64,000 nt of DNA, taken from the NCBI GenBank assembly GCA_037179335.1, contig JAKZHN010000042.1, positions 269,870 to 333,869 on the forward strand, read 5' to 3'. Below are positions 13,185 to 25,600 of the stretch, piece after piece. The notes under the pieces are model-generated. The model ran no database searches. It worked only from the letters and a program-made list of their open reading frames with translations, and was not told where the DNA came from. Origin of the DNA: Cyclaneusma minus. Its lineage: Eukaryota > Ascomycota > Leotiomycetes > Marthamycetales > Marthamycetaceae. A program made the position numbers and the translations under genes. Numbering within the stretch: position 1 is the stretch's first letter; each line of letters starts with the position of its first letter.

Positions 13185-14014
13185 ATGAAATTTCTGTGTC
13201 TACACGGGCGGGGAACAAACAACCGGGTAAGTGATTTTTTCTCTTCTGATTCCTAAATCTTCATACGCCTGTATGACTAATCATGGTATCAGATTCTTCA
13301 GTTACAAACAGGCATGACTGCCGGTATTACCTAGAAAATAAAGAAAGGGAAGCTAATTGCGCCTTCGGGTTTGAAGCGGCTCTACGTGAAGCTCTTGGAC
13401 CTCAACACCAGTTCGATTTCGTGGAAGGGGGCATTTCCTGTCCACCTGACCCCAGTAAGTAATGATACTGCTACCATAGCCTCGCTAATACTCGACTTAA
13501 TTCTTCCCCAGATATTCAAGCCATTTTATCCCCCTCGGACGAATGCTACGCATATTTCGAATACAACACTTCAAGCCTTCAAAGGGCACTGGAAGACCTG
13601 CGCATCTATGTCACTGATAACGGCCCATTCGACGCCCTTCTAGGCTTCTCTGAAGGCGCTGGCCTTGGAGCGTCACTGATCATTGAAGCCACTCTGAATC
13701 ATTCCGGTGACGCCCAAGAGATCTTCAAGTGTGGCGTCTTTATTTGCGCAGCACCGGCCCTAGACTACCGTGGAGAAGGCAGGAAGTATGAATACTCTCA
13801 AGATGGCGAAGTGATCCATATTCCCACAGCACATATTTTTGGCTCAAATGATGCGAATGCTGAAAATGGAATCGGCTTGAGTATGTTATGCGACGCTGAG
13901 ACCAGAGAGGTGTTTGATCATGGTGCAGGACATGAGGTGCCGCGAGGAGCAGCAGTGACGGAGGAGATGGCGCAATGTGTGTCGAAAATTGTGAACAGAG
14001 TCAACTTCTCATGA
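13185..14014 (+). CDS. FSH1-type serine hydrolase, 5' frame conflict
   Basis: An alpha/beta hydrolase of the FSH1 (DUF341) family; related enzymes (for example LovG) release polyketides from reducing synthases. Exon 1 (13185-13226) encodes the family start MKFLCLHGRGTNNR and ends at GTAAGT. The intron 13227-13292 is clear. Exon 2 reads ILQLQTGM, as expected, but then meets a TAG in that frame near 13332. The family sequence resumes in another frame (FEAALREALG, FDFVEGG). The intron 13455-13511 and the last exon are normal: GFSEGAG holds the nucleophilic Ser and DHGAGHEVPR the His. A 29-nt intron (13324-13352, GTATTA to GGAAG) would restore the frame but is unusually short. Otherwise this is a frameshift, making the gene a pseudogene, or a sequencing error. 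Divergent from the synthase. Confidence 0.75.
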
Positions 14015-14063
14015 GCATCAACGAAGTTTGGTTTAGAAGCCATAGTATCCCCTTGGTCCCATC

Positions 14064-15279
14064 TCAAACTATCTTCGTCAAGTACTCTCTGTCGATGTCT
14101 CTAGGTTGAAACTCTGCTGTTGTCTCAGGACTCCCGCTGGGTGGAATCTTGTGTAGCTCAGTCTCTTTGGATTCGTCGAACCTCGTATACCATCCCTTGA
14201 CCTCTTGAGATTTGTTGTGGCGCCCAGGTAGGTGTCTGCTTGTAGTAGCAGTTTCAGAGTCTCCGCTTCTATGTTGCCGGCTCCGAGACCAGTATTTGGA
14301 CTTGATCCTTTCGAAAATACTGAATGATTTGAGAAGCGGACGGTAGACTGGGAAGCAGCAACATAGAACCGCAAGAGCGAGCTGAAGCGCAACCCACTCG
14401 CCTTCTTCAGTATTGCTGACTGTTTACTAGTTAACGCAGCCCAGGAGTCTATCGGGGAAGCAAGGCATATCCTACAGTCTTCAGGGTGGTAGGTGATCCC
14501 AATTCTGATGAAACCAATAATTCCAACACTGTTCCAAGTCAGTATCGTGAAAGCATGAATGAAGAGAAGTCAGAGCACTCACAATCCCCCCAGAAAGAAA
14601 ACAAAGCTTAACACCAACTTATCCCGCAATGAAATTTGCAAGCGTCCAAGCATGAACATCGGTAAGGCCATAATTACAAAGTCGAAGAAGCTGTTCGGTG
14701 CTTCCACACCCACAACGAAAGCGTTGAAGTTAAAGCAGTGGCCTGACAACAATGGATCGTAAGCTTTGGCTATTGGTGAACATTCCAAAATTATAGCCAG
14801 AGTTGCCGCTATCGCCCACAGAACATTGAGGACCGCAACGACTATTACGGTGATGGAGAAACCGCGATGAACGCCGAAAACGTGGCGGTAAAGGCAGAGA
14901 ATGCTGAGTTTCGCGCAAGCCAACGAGGCAGGAGTGAACATGATTGCGATCCATGCTGCTTTCAGATAGGAGGAGAGAACCGGATATGGAAGTTCGTCGA
15001 CGGGATAGCCTGAGCCATGTTCACCAGCTGTTTTCGAAGATGTTAGCGGATATCCTAATAACTTGAGCATTTGGGACGTCAGGGGGACACACTCCAGAGC
15101 GCAAAACCTGTATAAAGTAGGAAAAACAGCAAGGCCAACACTGCGAACCAATCTTCCCATCCGTATTTCGCGGCTGCACGTTTGCGTGCCGCAAAACGCA
15201 AAACCACTGCCAGCACCGTAACTGGTATTAGAATGGCGGACTCTATGATGAAGTCCTTGTCGTAGGCGTTGTAAGTCAT
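14064..15279 (-). CDS. seven-helix membrane protein, fungal rhodopsin-domain/PTH11-like
   Basis: Integral membrane protein of the large fungal rhodopsin-domain family, which includes the PTH11 receptor group. Start ATG is at 15279 (MTYNAYDKDFIIESAILIPV). Introns are 15028-15092, 14529-14582 and 14420-14475, giving 346 residues. The typical helix-flanking blocks are visible: GWEDWFAVLALLFFLLYTGF, YLKAAWIAIMFTPASLACAK, SILCLYRHVF, NSFFDFVIMALPMFMLGRLQ, then WVALQLALAVLCCCFPVYRP as the last helix, and a polar cytosolic tail. An ATG at 15366 in the same frame would add 29 polar residues and is less likely. It converges on the FSH1 gene, with stops only 49 bp apart. Ligand and role are unknown; location inside the cluster suggests sensing or self-protection, which is inference. 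Confidence 0.85.
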
Positions 15280-16082
15280 TGTAGCCGCCACTTTCTCGAA
15301 GATCAGCCAGTGATGATTGTGATAGTGACTGACGGTAGGTTGCATGGATACTCGGAACAATGGCATGGTGATTTATCGTAAATTCATACAGGCCGGAGTC
15401 TGTCATATGGCTGCCCTACAAGACAAGTGGGAGCGCCACCGAAGGCTGAGCGGCATTGCATTCACTGATGAAGAGCTGCAATTGTGGATGATCCCAGCAT
15501 AGTCGTACCGAAGGATCCCCGATGCCGCATTCCTTCAAAGCTTGCGATGTAGCACATTTGCAAGCGGTCAGCGGAGGAGCATGGTCCGGCGAGTAACAGC
15601 ATTTAGAAATGTTGTCGATACAACCTGACTCCTGGCGTTTGCTGTTCAGCTGCTGATTCTCGAACGAATCAAAACAGCATCCTATGCCAGCAGTCAGTCC
15701 TTAGGCTGGATGGCGGGTTGTGCAACCACCCGTATGCACCTCGGTGGAGACACGGCAGGGTAGTAAGCGGCATGTTGATGTGTGAGCCGATTGGCATTGA
15801 TACTGACTTTGCTATTTTGACGGGGCTGAATGCGCTTTCAAGGATACGACTATTTCAACCGATCCTTGACAAAAAGCCACGATTCTGGGTTACAGCAAAA
15901 ATCAAGGTTTGAGCCCGATGGTTCGGAATGACACATGCTATGAGTCTGACCGCGTTTGGAGGATTAGCAAAACCGCTGCACCACATCAAACCTCTCCTTC
16001 CAAAAGCCTGTCTCGTCAGCCTTGCCGCCGTGGCCAGTCCAACGGGCCTTGCTTTTCGCCATAGACAATCTCTACCGCAACC
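15280..16082. other. intergenic, divergent promoter space
   Basis: About 800 bp between the starts of the seven-helix gene (minus) and the sulfotransferase-like gene (plus). I see no further gene, repeat or RNA here. Confidence 0.5.
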
Positions 16083-17003
16083 ATGGCTTCTCGGGAGGTC
16101 GACAAGTTGCCAGTCATCACGCCTCGACCCGTTGAAATGCAAGTCCTCTGTCTTGGCCTTTCGCGGACAGGAACTATGAGTTCGTCCCGCATTCGAGTTC
16201 ACCGAGATGAAGATGCTGATGCTGCTAATAGCAATGTACACAGCTCTGGGGCAACTCGGCTACAGGAGTTACCATTTCCTGGAAGGCGCCAAGAATAATC
16301 CCAAGACGAGAGATTTGGTCTGCTGGATTGAGGCAATGAAGCACAAGATTTACGGAACGGGACAGCCATATACCGGCGCGGACTTTGACAAGATTCTACA
16401 GAACTACAGTGTGAGTCTTTCAAACCTCTACATCCGGTCAGCCAACGCAGAACTAACTAATGCTTCTATCAGGCTGTCACCGACACGCCCTGTGTGAACT
16501 TTTCAGACGAGCTTGTATCTTTCTATCCAAACGCGAAAGTCATCCTCACCTCCCGCGAACCCAAGTCATGGATTCAGTCTATGGACAACTGCTTCTACTA
16601 CATCCTCAGCTGGCGCATCTGGCCCATTCTCCACTACATCGACCCCGACGGCATGGGCGCCGTATATGACCTTCTCCAGCTCGCATTGATTGATTGGACC
16701 GGCTGCGACTGGCAAGACCAGTCTAAGCTGGAGAAGCATATGGAGGAACATTGCAATCACATCCGACGAATCGTGCCCCGTGAAAACTTGCTAGAGTTCA
16801 ATGCGAAAGAAGGCTGGAGTCCGCTCTGCGAGTTTCTTGGGAAAGACGTACCGAAAGCAGACTTTCCGCATGTGAACAAGGGCGGAAATGCAGCGAATAT
16901 CATCAAAGTCGCCATTGCCATCAAGCTGGTGAAGCTAAGTGTCAAGCCCCTTGCTATAGGCCTGGGGCTGTGGCTTGCGCTGTGGTTAGCAATGGGAAAT
17001 TGA
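16083..17003 (+). CDS. sulfotransferase-like P-loop protein with C-terminal membrane helix
   Basis: Fungal protein of the Sulfotransfer_4 type, which would move a sulfo group from PAPS to an acceptor. ATG 16083; introns 16180-16231 and 16411-16472; 268 residues. LGLSRTGTM near the N-terminus matches the 5'-phosphosulfate loop. LTSREPKSWIQSM matches the 3'-phosphate-binding region with its Arg and Ser. The last 25 residues are hydrophobic (LAIGLGLWLALWLAMGN at the end), so the protein is probably tail-anchored. Many fungal members of this family have no tested activity and sulfation of a polyketide here is only a possibility. It sits between the seven-helix gene and the exporter. Confidence 0.85.
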
Positions 17004-17661
17004 AAAGCAAATATCTGGTAGAATCATATTATTATGGCTCAAGTTAGGGTTCAGACATTGTTATGGCTGTCTCCATGTGTATAAAGCAGATCTGTAGTAT
17101 TGAGCGCGGCAGCGCCCACGTGCAGGGATGCTCGAGAGCGGCCGAGAGAAGGTCACGTTGCGGTCACGGGGTAACGCCGTAATACGTATGTTCGAAATTT
17201 CTCTATGATACCTTATATAAACCCAGATTAAAATTACAGTTTACATATATGAAAGACAACTCAGATTGATAAGTGCTACATCTCCTTATTTTATCGAGTA
17301 TGTCACAAATTGATTTAGTCGTGATACCGTAGCGTAGCGTTTCACCTGCAGCCACATTCCCGATTTCGCTTCATTTTAGCTAAGAACATCTGGCTGAACC
17401 CGAATTTTCTATCTAGCAGCCGCAAGATATCTCGCATTCAAAATACATACATGTGGCGCAAACTTTGCCGTCGCTTGTTACTGTTTCTCGGTGTCCACGA
17501 GTCACATGCGGCCAGTTCATGTACTCGCAAACTCCCAATTGCAGGCCAGCAATCACGCGAGTAGTGAATGAGGTATCCACAAGAAGAAACAATCTCTACT
17601 CTCTAATAGGTTAACACAAAGCTGCCGAACGTATATCCCAGTAACTCATTCGGATTCCAGG
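17004..17661. other. intergenic, no gene seen
   Basis: About 650 bp holding the 3' flank of the sulfotransferase-like gene and the promoter of the exporter. It is AT-rich from about 17180 to 17330. I see no coding signal. Confidence 0.5.
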
Positions 17662-19808
17662 ATGCGGTCTGCAAAGGAGGGCGAGCAAGTAGCCCATGGC
17701 TCTTCGTCAGAACACGAGAACACGGATTTCAACTTCAACAGCACGTCAGAACTTGTACCGCTGCCACGCTCAAGGACATCAGAGGACACTGGGAAGGTGT
17801 CCTTGAAACCGGGAAAGCCAGACCAGGTGGTAGAGATCGAGGATGAGCAGTCTTCGATAGTATTTCTCCGGGGTTGGCGGCTTCAAGTTCTCAACTTTGC
17901 GTGAGTTATCCGAGTCGATGATAAATGAACACGTCTGATTCCTTTTGGCCTCTCAGAACGTGTCTCAGCTTGTTCTTATCAAACCTGGAGACAACAATTG
18001 TCAGCACCTCGCTGGTTGCTGTTACAAATGCCTTGGATGGCTTCAACACTAGCAGCTGGGTCATCACAGCGTACTTGCTGACTTACACCGGTAAGTCCCT
18101 TACCCAGCTCGACTCAATTATGTCTAACAAAAATTACAGGATTTCTCGTCATACTAGCCAAGCTCAGTGATATTTTTGGGCGAAAGCCACTCTTCATTAT
18201 CTCCCTCATACTATTCATGATATTCTCGATAGGATGTGGACTGAGCCAAAGTATGACTACTTTGTACGTACCACACCCCTGACTTCTGAATCAATATAGA
18301 GTTTGATAGTAATGGCGGCAGAATCATCCTAAGAGCATTCCAAGGAATCGGCGGTGGAGGACTCTACGCGATGGCTTTTGTCGTTCTCCCCGAAATGGTT
18401 CCTACCTCGAAATATCCGCTGTACGCAGCCATTTTGTCTTCGACCTTCGCTCTGTCGAATCTGATTGGCCCTATTCTGGGTGGTGCTATCAACAATGCGA
18501 ATCAGGATACAACGTGGAGATGGATTTTCCTACTCAAGTATGTGCTCTCACCCCCCCGCAAAAGCCTTTTAAAAACTGCCACAACGTTCCATCTCGTGAT
18601 GCTAAATCACTAAAGTGGTCCCGGCGGCGCCGTCGCACTGCTCCTCGTTCTCATCGGCATGCCCTCCAACTTCCCCACCCGTGCAAACCAAGATTACTCC
18701 GTCAAAGAACGCATCTTCACCATCCACAGTTTCCGCCGTATCGACTTCGTTGGCCTATTCCTTCTCCTCTCAGCGTCCATTCTCTTCGTAGCATCCCTCG
18801 AGGAAGGCGGCACGCAGTATTCCTGGCACAGCGCCGTGACGCTCTCCATGCTCATAATTTCCTTCTTCCTCTGGGCCGCCTTCATTCTCTGGGAGCGCTT
18901 TCTCTCCAAGTCCCAAGAAATAATCACCACCAATTCTCGCACTACCCTGGAACCCGAAACACCAGCTGGAGTTGAAAGCAAGAAGAGAAATTTGACGCTA
19001 AGGGAACCCATCTTCCCCTGGCGCCTCACCACGTCCAGACTTGCGATGGGCGTCTTACTAAACGCCTTTTTCACTGGCGCCACCATAACATCCGCAATTA
19101 TCTATCTGCCCCAGCGTTTCCAAATCGTGAATTCCAACTCACCTCTTGTATCTGGCTACAGACTTCTCGCATTAACAGTCACGGCGTCGGTTGGTTCTTT
19201 CATCACTGGTATACTCCTACAAAGGCTGAGAGTCGCCTACTTCTACACCATGCTAGCAGCCGCCATTTTGCAAACTATCGGACTTGTGCTGATGGGCTAC
19301 CTGCCCAGCAGCTCAGCGATTCCGAGTGCAAGTTATGGGTATCAGGTGATCATGGGACTGGGGTTTGGGGGAAGTTTGGGGACTGCTATTATGCTTGTTC
19401 CTGTTGCGGTTTCACAGGAGGACATGGGTATGTATTGTCGCTCATTATCCACCTACCTCCTATTACCCAAAACCATACAACACACTAACGCCCGCAACAG
19501 CAGTAGGCATGGCAGCAATCGGTCAATTCCGCAACCTAGGCGGCGCAATAGGCATCGCCGTCTGCGCCAACATCCTCAAAGACCGCGTCACATCAGAACT
19601 GCAAGAGGCCCTTACCCCAACACAACTACAAACCGTCCTCAACGCCCCACAATCACTGAGTAGCTTGACACCCGCCTTGCAAGATATAGCCAGGTCAGCG
19701 TATTCAGATGGCTATAATGAGCAGATGCGTGCCATCGCTGCTTTCGGAGGCGCTGGCATCTTGGCTACGTTTCTGATCTGGGAACGCGAGCCGCAGAAAG
19801 CGAATTGA
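17662..19808 (+). CDS. major facilitator superfamily exporter, DHA2-like
   Basis: Proton-driven plasma-membrane exporter of the drug:H+ antiporter group. ATG 17662; five introns (17901-17956, 18091-18139, 18264-18321, 18538-18615, 19428-19500); 610 residues. A polar cytosolic tail of about 75 residues precedes the first helix. Motif A is AKLSDIFGRKPLF between helices 2 and 3. The antiporter motif C is present as LIGPILGGA. Hydrophobic stretches continue to the end in numbers fitting a 14-helix carrier. Its place beside the synthase and tail to tail with a Zn(II)2Cys6 gene (116 bp apart) suggests product export or self-resistance. The substrate cannot be read from sequence. Confidence 0.95.
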
Positions 19809-19924
19809 AGACCGGCAACTGAACTCGAATTTGATGCTTTTTCCTTCCTCGGCGGGCACCACTTGTGCAGTCAGTGAGTAACTTAGTATGTGTAGACAGA
19901 GTTTGTCTGCGACACATCATCCAT

Positions 19925-22670
19925 TCAATGACCCAAAACCCCATGCCCACCCACCACCGTCTCTCTTCCCGGCCCCCCCTGCGGTCTCTCCCCATTAACA
20001 CCCCAATCAAAATCCCACAAGCCCTGCCCACCATCCTGTCCCCCCCCCCCCATTCCCACACCCCCCATCCCCACGCCCGGCACCGTCCCCATCTCGCCCG
20101 CACACCCCTGTGCCGTCGCCTCAAACATCGCATTAATGTCCAACAAGTTCGGGAAGTCCGGACCGTGAAGATTCTCCATGCCGCTCCAGAGATTCGTCAG
20201 ACTGCCTTGATCGATCTGGTTGCTGCGCCGGGCCAGTACGGCGCTGTCGAGTTGGCCGGTTAGGAAACGGAAGAAATCAAGGTAGAGGGAGGGCCAGGAG
20301 CCGGTGGGGAGTGCTTTGGCGATTTTCTCGATGCGGTCTGCTGTTAGGCAGATTTTGTCGGCTGCGCGTGTGGCTTCGCGTTGAGGGAGCCAGGTCTTGA
20401 TTGCCTGTGGGAGATTAAGGAGTGGTTATGGAAAAGAAGGGAAAGGGGGAGTACCTGGAAGATTTCTGTGGCGGCGTGGCATACGTTTATAAGCTGCATG
20501 TTGTGGACGCCAACGGCCAGTTTTACCATGAGTGGGTCGAATAGGAATATGTCTATCAGTTTCATGGCGACGTTGAACGTCTGTTCTGATATCGCAGCTG
20601 ACTCTGCAGAATTTGGGGCTAGACCCAGCGAGCACAGATCTCGTGATGCATGGGCGTTGAGAACTAACATGCCGTGATGGATGTAGAACGAGAGCACAGG
20701 AAGATATATGGCCACAGCCGAGTCCCGTGCAGCGCAACGCTTGTTCTTGACAGACTCAAGAGCGGTAAAAGCTTCATGGTGCCAGGTTACTATATCGGAC
20801 AGTCTTTTCGTTTGCCGGCGATGGTCCTCGAGCGCTTTGAGCTGGTAATCGATTAGCTAAGTTCTCGCTAGACTGTGTCCAAGCTACATACTAGTGTCAC
20901 GCGCATCTCAACTATACCAATCGTTACATGATCATTTGCGGATGCTGAGGGATATGATAGCCAGTCTCCGACATTGGAAGGAATGTCTCGCCAGGAGATA
21001 TAGAGGGTGCGACCGGTTGTCATACCCCAGCTTTTATCCATGATGAAGACAAACAACCAGGTGCGCTGATAATTACGGATGAGACGTTCTCGCTGCTCCG
21101 GTGTTGGGGGTCGCAAGAGATTCACACGTCTTACTATCATTGCCGGCCGATGAATTCCGAGTTCCCGTGCAAGTTGGATGGCCTGACTTTGGTATCAGTA
21201 AGAGCTGAAAGCAATGAAAAGAACGAAAAAAGAGGGGCGCGGAATGATTTGTTCACTACTCACATGTCCTAAACGCAGCCATGATGGGTCGTCCGAGTAG
21301 TGCTCGCAAGCACGCGCCCAGTAGGTAATACTCAAGATAGCTTGGATCGTTTCGAGCGATTTGACGGAATTAAGGATTGACCACTTGATGTTTTGCTCGG
21401 CCATTGAGTAAAGAAGGGGTGCAAGAAGTCGGTCTCGTGGTCGTGTGGAGACAGCCGAGCCGAGCGCACAGATCACAGAGAAAAGGGTGAACGATGTTTC
21501 GTGCACGTATTGGGGTATATGAAGACTAGGATCTAAAAGTCCCACCACAGGGTGTCTAATTTGGTAAAACCTTTCATCTACTGTCAGCTTCAAGTCCTTT
21601 CCAAAGAAGAGAATACGTACAGCTCGAAATAATCAGTGATATCCTTCTCGCTGAGAAGACCAGCTGCCAGTGGGTCACACATGGCAGGAGCCATACGAAA
21701 GGGGCTGTCCAGGGTCTGGTGACCTAAGATTTCCCAATCTTTCCGTTCCGAGTCTCGAGAGGCTGTAAAAGATACGTTCAGTAAATCACCTTTCACGCGC
21801 ATTAGTGACAGTATTACCGAAATATCGAGCGAGCAATTGCCCGTCAGCGTAGGGACCAACACCGGTCCCCGGCGGCTGGCCAACAACTTTTGCATGACTG
21901 GAGGCTTCCAAAGCAGCCGGCTTGTTTGAATTCGATTGCGGGGATAACGGGTGACCCATGCCGGAACCATGAGATTCAGTCTGCGGCCTTTCCGCAGCAA
22001 CAGCAGCAGCTAATATATGAAGGGGGGAGCACACGGATTCATCCACATCAGGCTCCAGAGCTGGCCTGCGGGGTCGGCGCTCAGTGGATGCCTCGCTGAC
22101 GGATGAATGGCGAGCAAACCCATGGTCCGGCCCACCCCGTTCACTTGCGGAGGTGCCATCTTGCTCATTCGAAGTCGTCGCATCTGGACTCATCGGCGCG
22201 GGGTTTTGATTTTGAGCTTGGCGCTGGCCGAGAAGAGCGGCAGCAAGATCTCGCTCAATGGCACTGTCTGCTATACGGGCTAGCAGTTTCTCGACTGTGT
22301 CTGGCTTGCTGAAAGGTTCTCAGCCAGGGACTCGGGTGAAAGCATCCTAAGAACAGCCACTCACTTTGTACTTCCCCTTTTCCTCCCCCGATTGGATTTT
22401 AAGGGATACTCGCAAGTGAAACTCTGGGACATGCAGCGAGAACTGGGTGGGATTCAGCGCAAGCTATTTTGGCATTGAGCAGTGAAATGTAGAGATAAGG
22501 TTCACAAACCATGGTTGCTTCCGGTCACACTTTTGCCGGGCGGCACGACATGAAAGACAGGCCGTTGGGGGTATCTTTGGTTTCGGGGTATCATTGGCAT
22601 CATTACTGCTAGTCGTGCTCTCGGCGACCCTGACGTCCGCCGGCTGCGCAGAGCTCTGTTCTTCCCACAT
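19925..22670 (-). CDS. Zn(II)2Cys6 transcription factor with fungal_trans domain
   Basis: DNA-binding regulator. ATG at 22670; seven introns (22443-22509, 22309-22364, 21763-21817, 21571-21620, 21183-21263, 20842-20891, 20405-20454); 778 residues. The zinc cluster reads CLSCRAARQKCDRKQPCSRC and then a sixth Cys in SFTCEYP. The first intron splits the fourth Cys codon, which supports the splice model. A basic RGRKRG linker follows. The fungal middle-homology domain begins around LLSEKDITDYFELFYQIRHP and includes WLRLGHAIQLARELGIHRP. The C-terminus is Gly-rich and contains a 12-C run (20040-20051) read as glycines. Likely the cluster's own regulator, by location only. Confidence 0.93.
20040..20051. 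repeat. 12-C homopolymer inside the regulator's coding region
   Basis: Twelve C on the plus strand, encoding part of a Gly-rich C-terminal tail of the zinc-cluster regulator on the minus strand. A length change of one base here would alter only the last 45 or so residues. Confidence 0.9.
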
Positions 22671-25600
22671 GGCTGTCTCCCTTTCGTCTCATGGATGATC
22701 TGACTCGGGATCGGATGGCTTCGTAAAAAAAGAAGCAAAAGTTGAGCAGTCCCAGCTGGTTCGAATCAGCCTTTCGGGAGGGACAAGTCCATAAGCTCTA
22801 ATAAATTTAGAGAGCGCGACGGCAGCAGCGAGGTTCACAGCGGCCAGGCCGGCGTTCAAGAGAACCTAGGTACACGGCGTGGTATGGCGTTATCGCCATT
22901 CTCAGATATACGCAGCAACTTTTGGCATTTCGCGAGGCCTGTCCTGAATCGCGCCATACCTCTCCACTATGGCGGGGTATTGTTTGAATGGCGAGCCTCT
23001 GAAGGCGTGCTCGACTCTCGAGGCTGCTGTGGCGTGCGAGAATGAAAAGATGCTTGTTGACTTGAAGAAAGTGGTGGACCTACAATTGCTGCTCTCTGCA
23101 GAGGCTCGCAGAGAACTCGGAGGAAGATGACGTGGGAAAAGGTACTGTACGGGAATGCTGTGTCCTCACGGGAAGCTGCTTGATGCCATATTGCCAGCTG
23201 ATAACGGAGTCGTCAGCAGGCCGAAGGATCGTATGGTCGACGTGCATGAAGAGCGAAAGGAGGAGGACGCTGCTCAGAAATTGACGATGATGGGCTAAAA
23301 TCCCTTTTACAGCATCGGACTCTCGGACCCCGATAAACAATCGTGGCCCGAGGACGATGCCGAGCGTCCCCTCTTCTAACTAAACCCATTGAACTTCCAT
23401 CAACGTCGACCTCACTACTGCAAACGCAGAGCCTTCAAGTTCGAACGAACCACGCCTCAGCCCTCCTGCAGTCCGCTCACAATCACCACGATAATATGAT
23501 TCCCCCCTCTTCAGGCCAGATCCTCCCCTCGCTACACTCCAGCTCGCCGCCAGGCACACACTTTCTCTCACAGCCGCCAGCCTGTCGAGACCTCACGCAG
23601 ACGCCAATCTCTGTCTCCCACGAGTCACAGCCGCCAGGCTCCCTTACTTTCAGACAGCTGCACTCCAGCTTCCCTGCCGCCAGGCACTCTCTCACAGACG
23701 CCAGTCTCTGTTTCGCTCATCTGCAGCCACCTCGCCGCACACCGGCTCTCCTACGTCTTTTTTATTATTATTTTCCAGTAATTCAAATAAGACTCCTTGT
23801 CGGCAACCCGTACCGCACTTGCTGCAGTTCTGACAAGTCGATCTTTTTCTCTTTTCTGGTTTCAATTCAAGTCTGGCAGGAATTCGCGAGCTCCGGAACA
23901 AGGCGGATTGAGTGACAGTCGTTGCCATGCCAGTGGTAAGCCCTGTCACGTCTTCGAAAGACACATCGTCCAACTCTGGCAGTCTTTGAAAACAGGCAAA
24001 TCTTGCCATTCACATGGTGCATCGTGCCGCAGACATGGTCACCGATGGCGCGGATAATGCTGCTGGACTCGTACCCTAGTCAAGTCGGAGCAGTGAGGTC
24101 AAAGATCCCGCCTACAACCCTCGGATTTGTGATGCGGTGGATCTAGGACTTCGTGGCACGAGTGTGCTGATATGCCTGAACCGTCTCACAGCAGTGACGA
24201 GTGTTTTGATGCAAGTGTTCGGGTGATGAGCTAGTGAAGAGCTGAATACCGCAGATATGCTTCATCTGATGTGCTGCTGTGGTCTGGCCCGGCCCGCGGG
24301 TCTCAATCCGTGCCCTTGGGACAGTTGACAATATGTGCAAGGCTCGATACTTGCACATGGCTTTAGTCGCTCACCGATGTGTGCTCGGTTCTCTGCAATG
24401 TCACCTGTCAGCATGCTGTGGCCGAGGAACGGTGATGTTTGGAGAGCGGGGGCCTAGTTGCGGCTCTCCTGGGTATAGCTCCCACGCTCCAAAGGATCGC
24501 TCAGTGATTAGGTGCTGAGATCTACAGGTTGCCTTATCTGAGCAATGTTGATGATTGAGGGCTTCAAGTGGTATGTCTTCTGAGTATATTACCGGTTATG
24601 ATCATTCTCATTGCTAAACAACAGGGATTTTCAGCCACAAAAGCACATTGCTACATGCAAAACCGCAGTCTGGTGTTCAAGCCTCCCCAACAGACGTATT
24701 CGGGACAAGTATGACTTGAAACGTTTGATACGGCGCGTGCCACAAAAGAAGAATCGTCTCATAGTTGTGTAGCACAGTGGAACAGGCAGTTCCCGCGCTG
24801 GAGTACTTGGACTTTGTCTCATTGCTGCAGCATTATCCGGGAGGCTGCATTTGTACGCATCGAACAGCAATCTAGGCATAAGTATGGAAGTTCTTCCCCA
24901 TGAACAGTGCGTCGCTCAATAATAGCTCTGTCAATCTACCTGAACCAGACCAGAGTTCTCAGAAAACAAGACATGGCGAGATGCAGCTATGGTGTCCCCA
25001 AAGACTGTCTAAAAATTGTTCAGCGTCAAAGCCTACAATCTTCGGTCTACCATTTTCATTCGCTCTCTCAACTTCAACATTTATGCTGTGACGTTCATTG
25101 TTCAGCATATGGGGGAAAACTTGGAAGTATTGGGCATAGTCTGATGTTCATTGCCAGAAGGTTTGCCCCTGCTCTGACTATCGATGATGTATAACAGCAG
25201 CCAAGTGAGTACAGAGAGATGGTGGCAAACATCTACGATGAGATAAGCTAACAGAGAACACCACAGCAGTGAAGGCTGGAAACTAATTGCTGCACGCCGG
25301 GAAAATACCCTGAACAGCTGTGGCTCTCTGAAATTGGCGCAAAGCACGTTTTTGCTAGCTGACCAAGTACCACACTGCAATTTGTGACATGCGGCAACTT
25401 CTGCTGGCAGCTGGGCTAAGTTTGTGCTCAGATTCAAGTTGCAGCTAACATGCTTGTAGTAGCGCTTTCAATGTTCCAGATCCCGGACTTTGAATTAGTG
25501 AATGAGAAGAATATGAGCTGCAGCTTGGATGCTCAATGGTACCTAGGTAGCGATCGATATTCAATTGTTTTGATGGCTCTTTTCAGTGCTGACTCTATTC

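Noticed and set aside
22755..22775. tRNA-like box GGTTCGAATC
   Set aside because: No A box, acceptor stem or anticodon arm can be drawn around it.
23343..23915. 190-codon open frame on the plus strand
   Set aside because: Low-complexity Ser/Pro/His/Leu sequence built from short DNA repeats. No domain and no supporting context.
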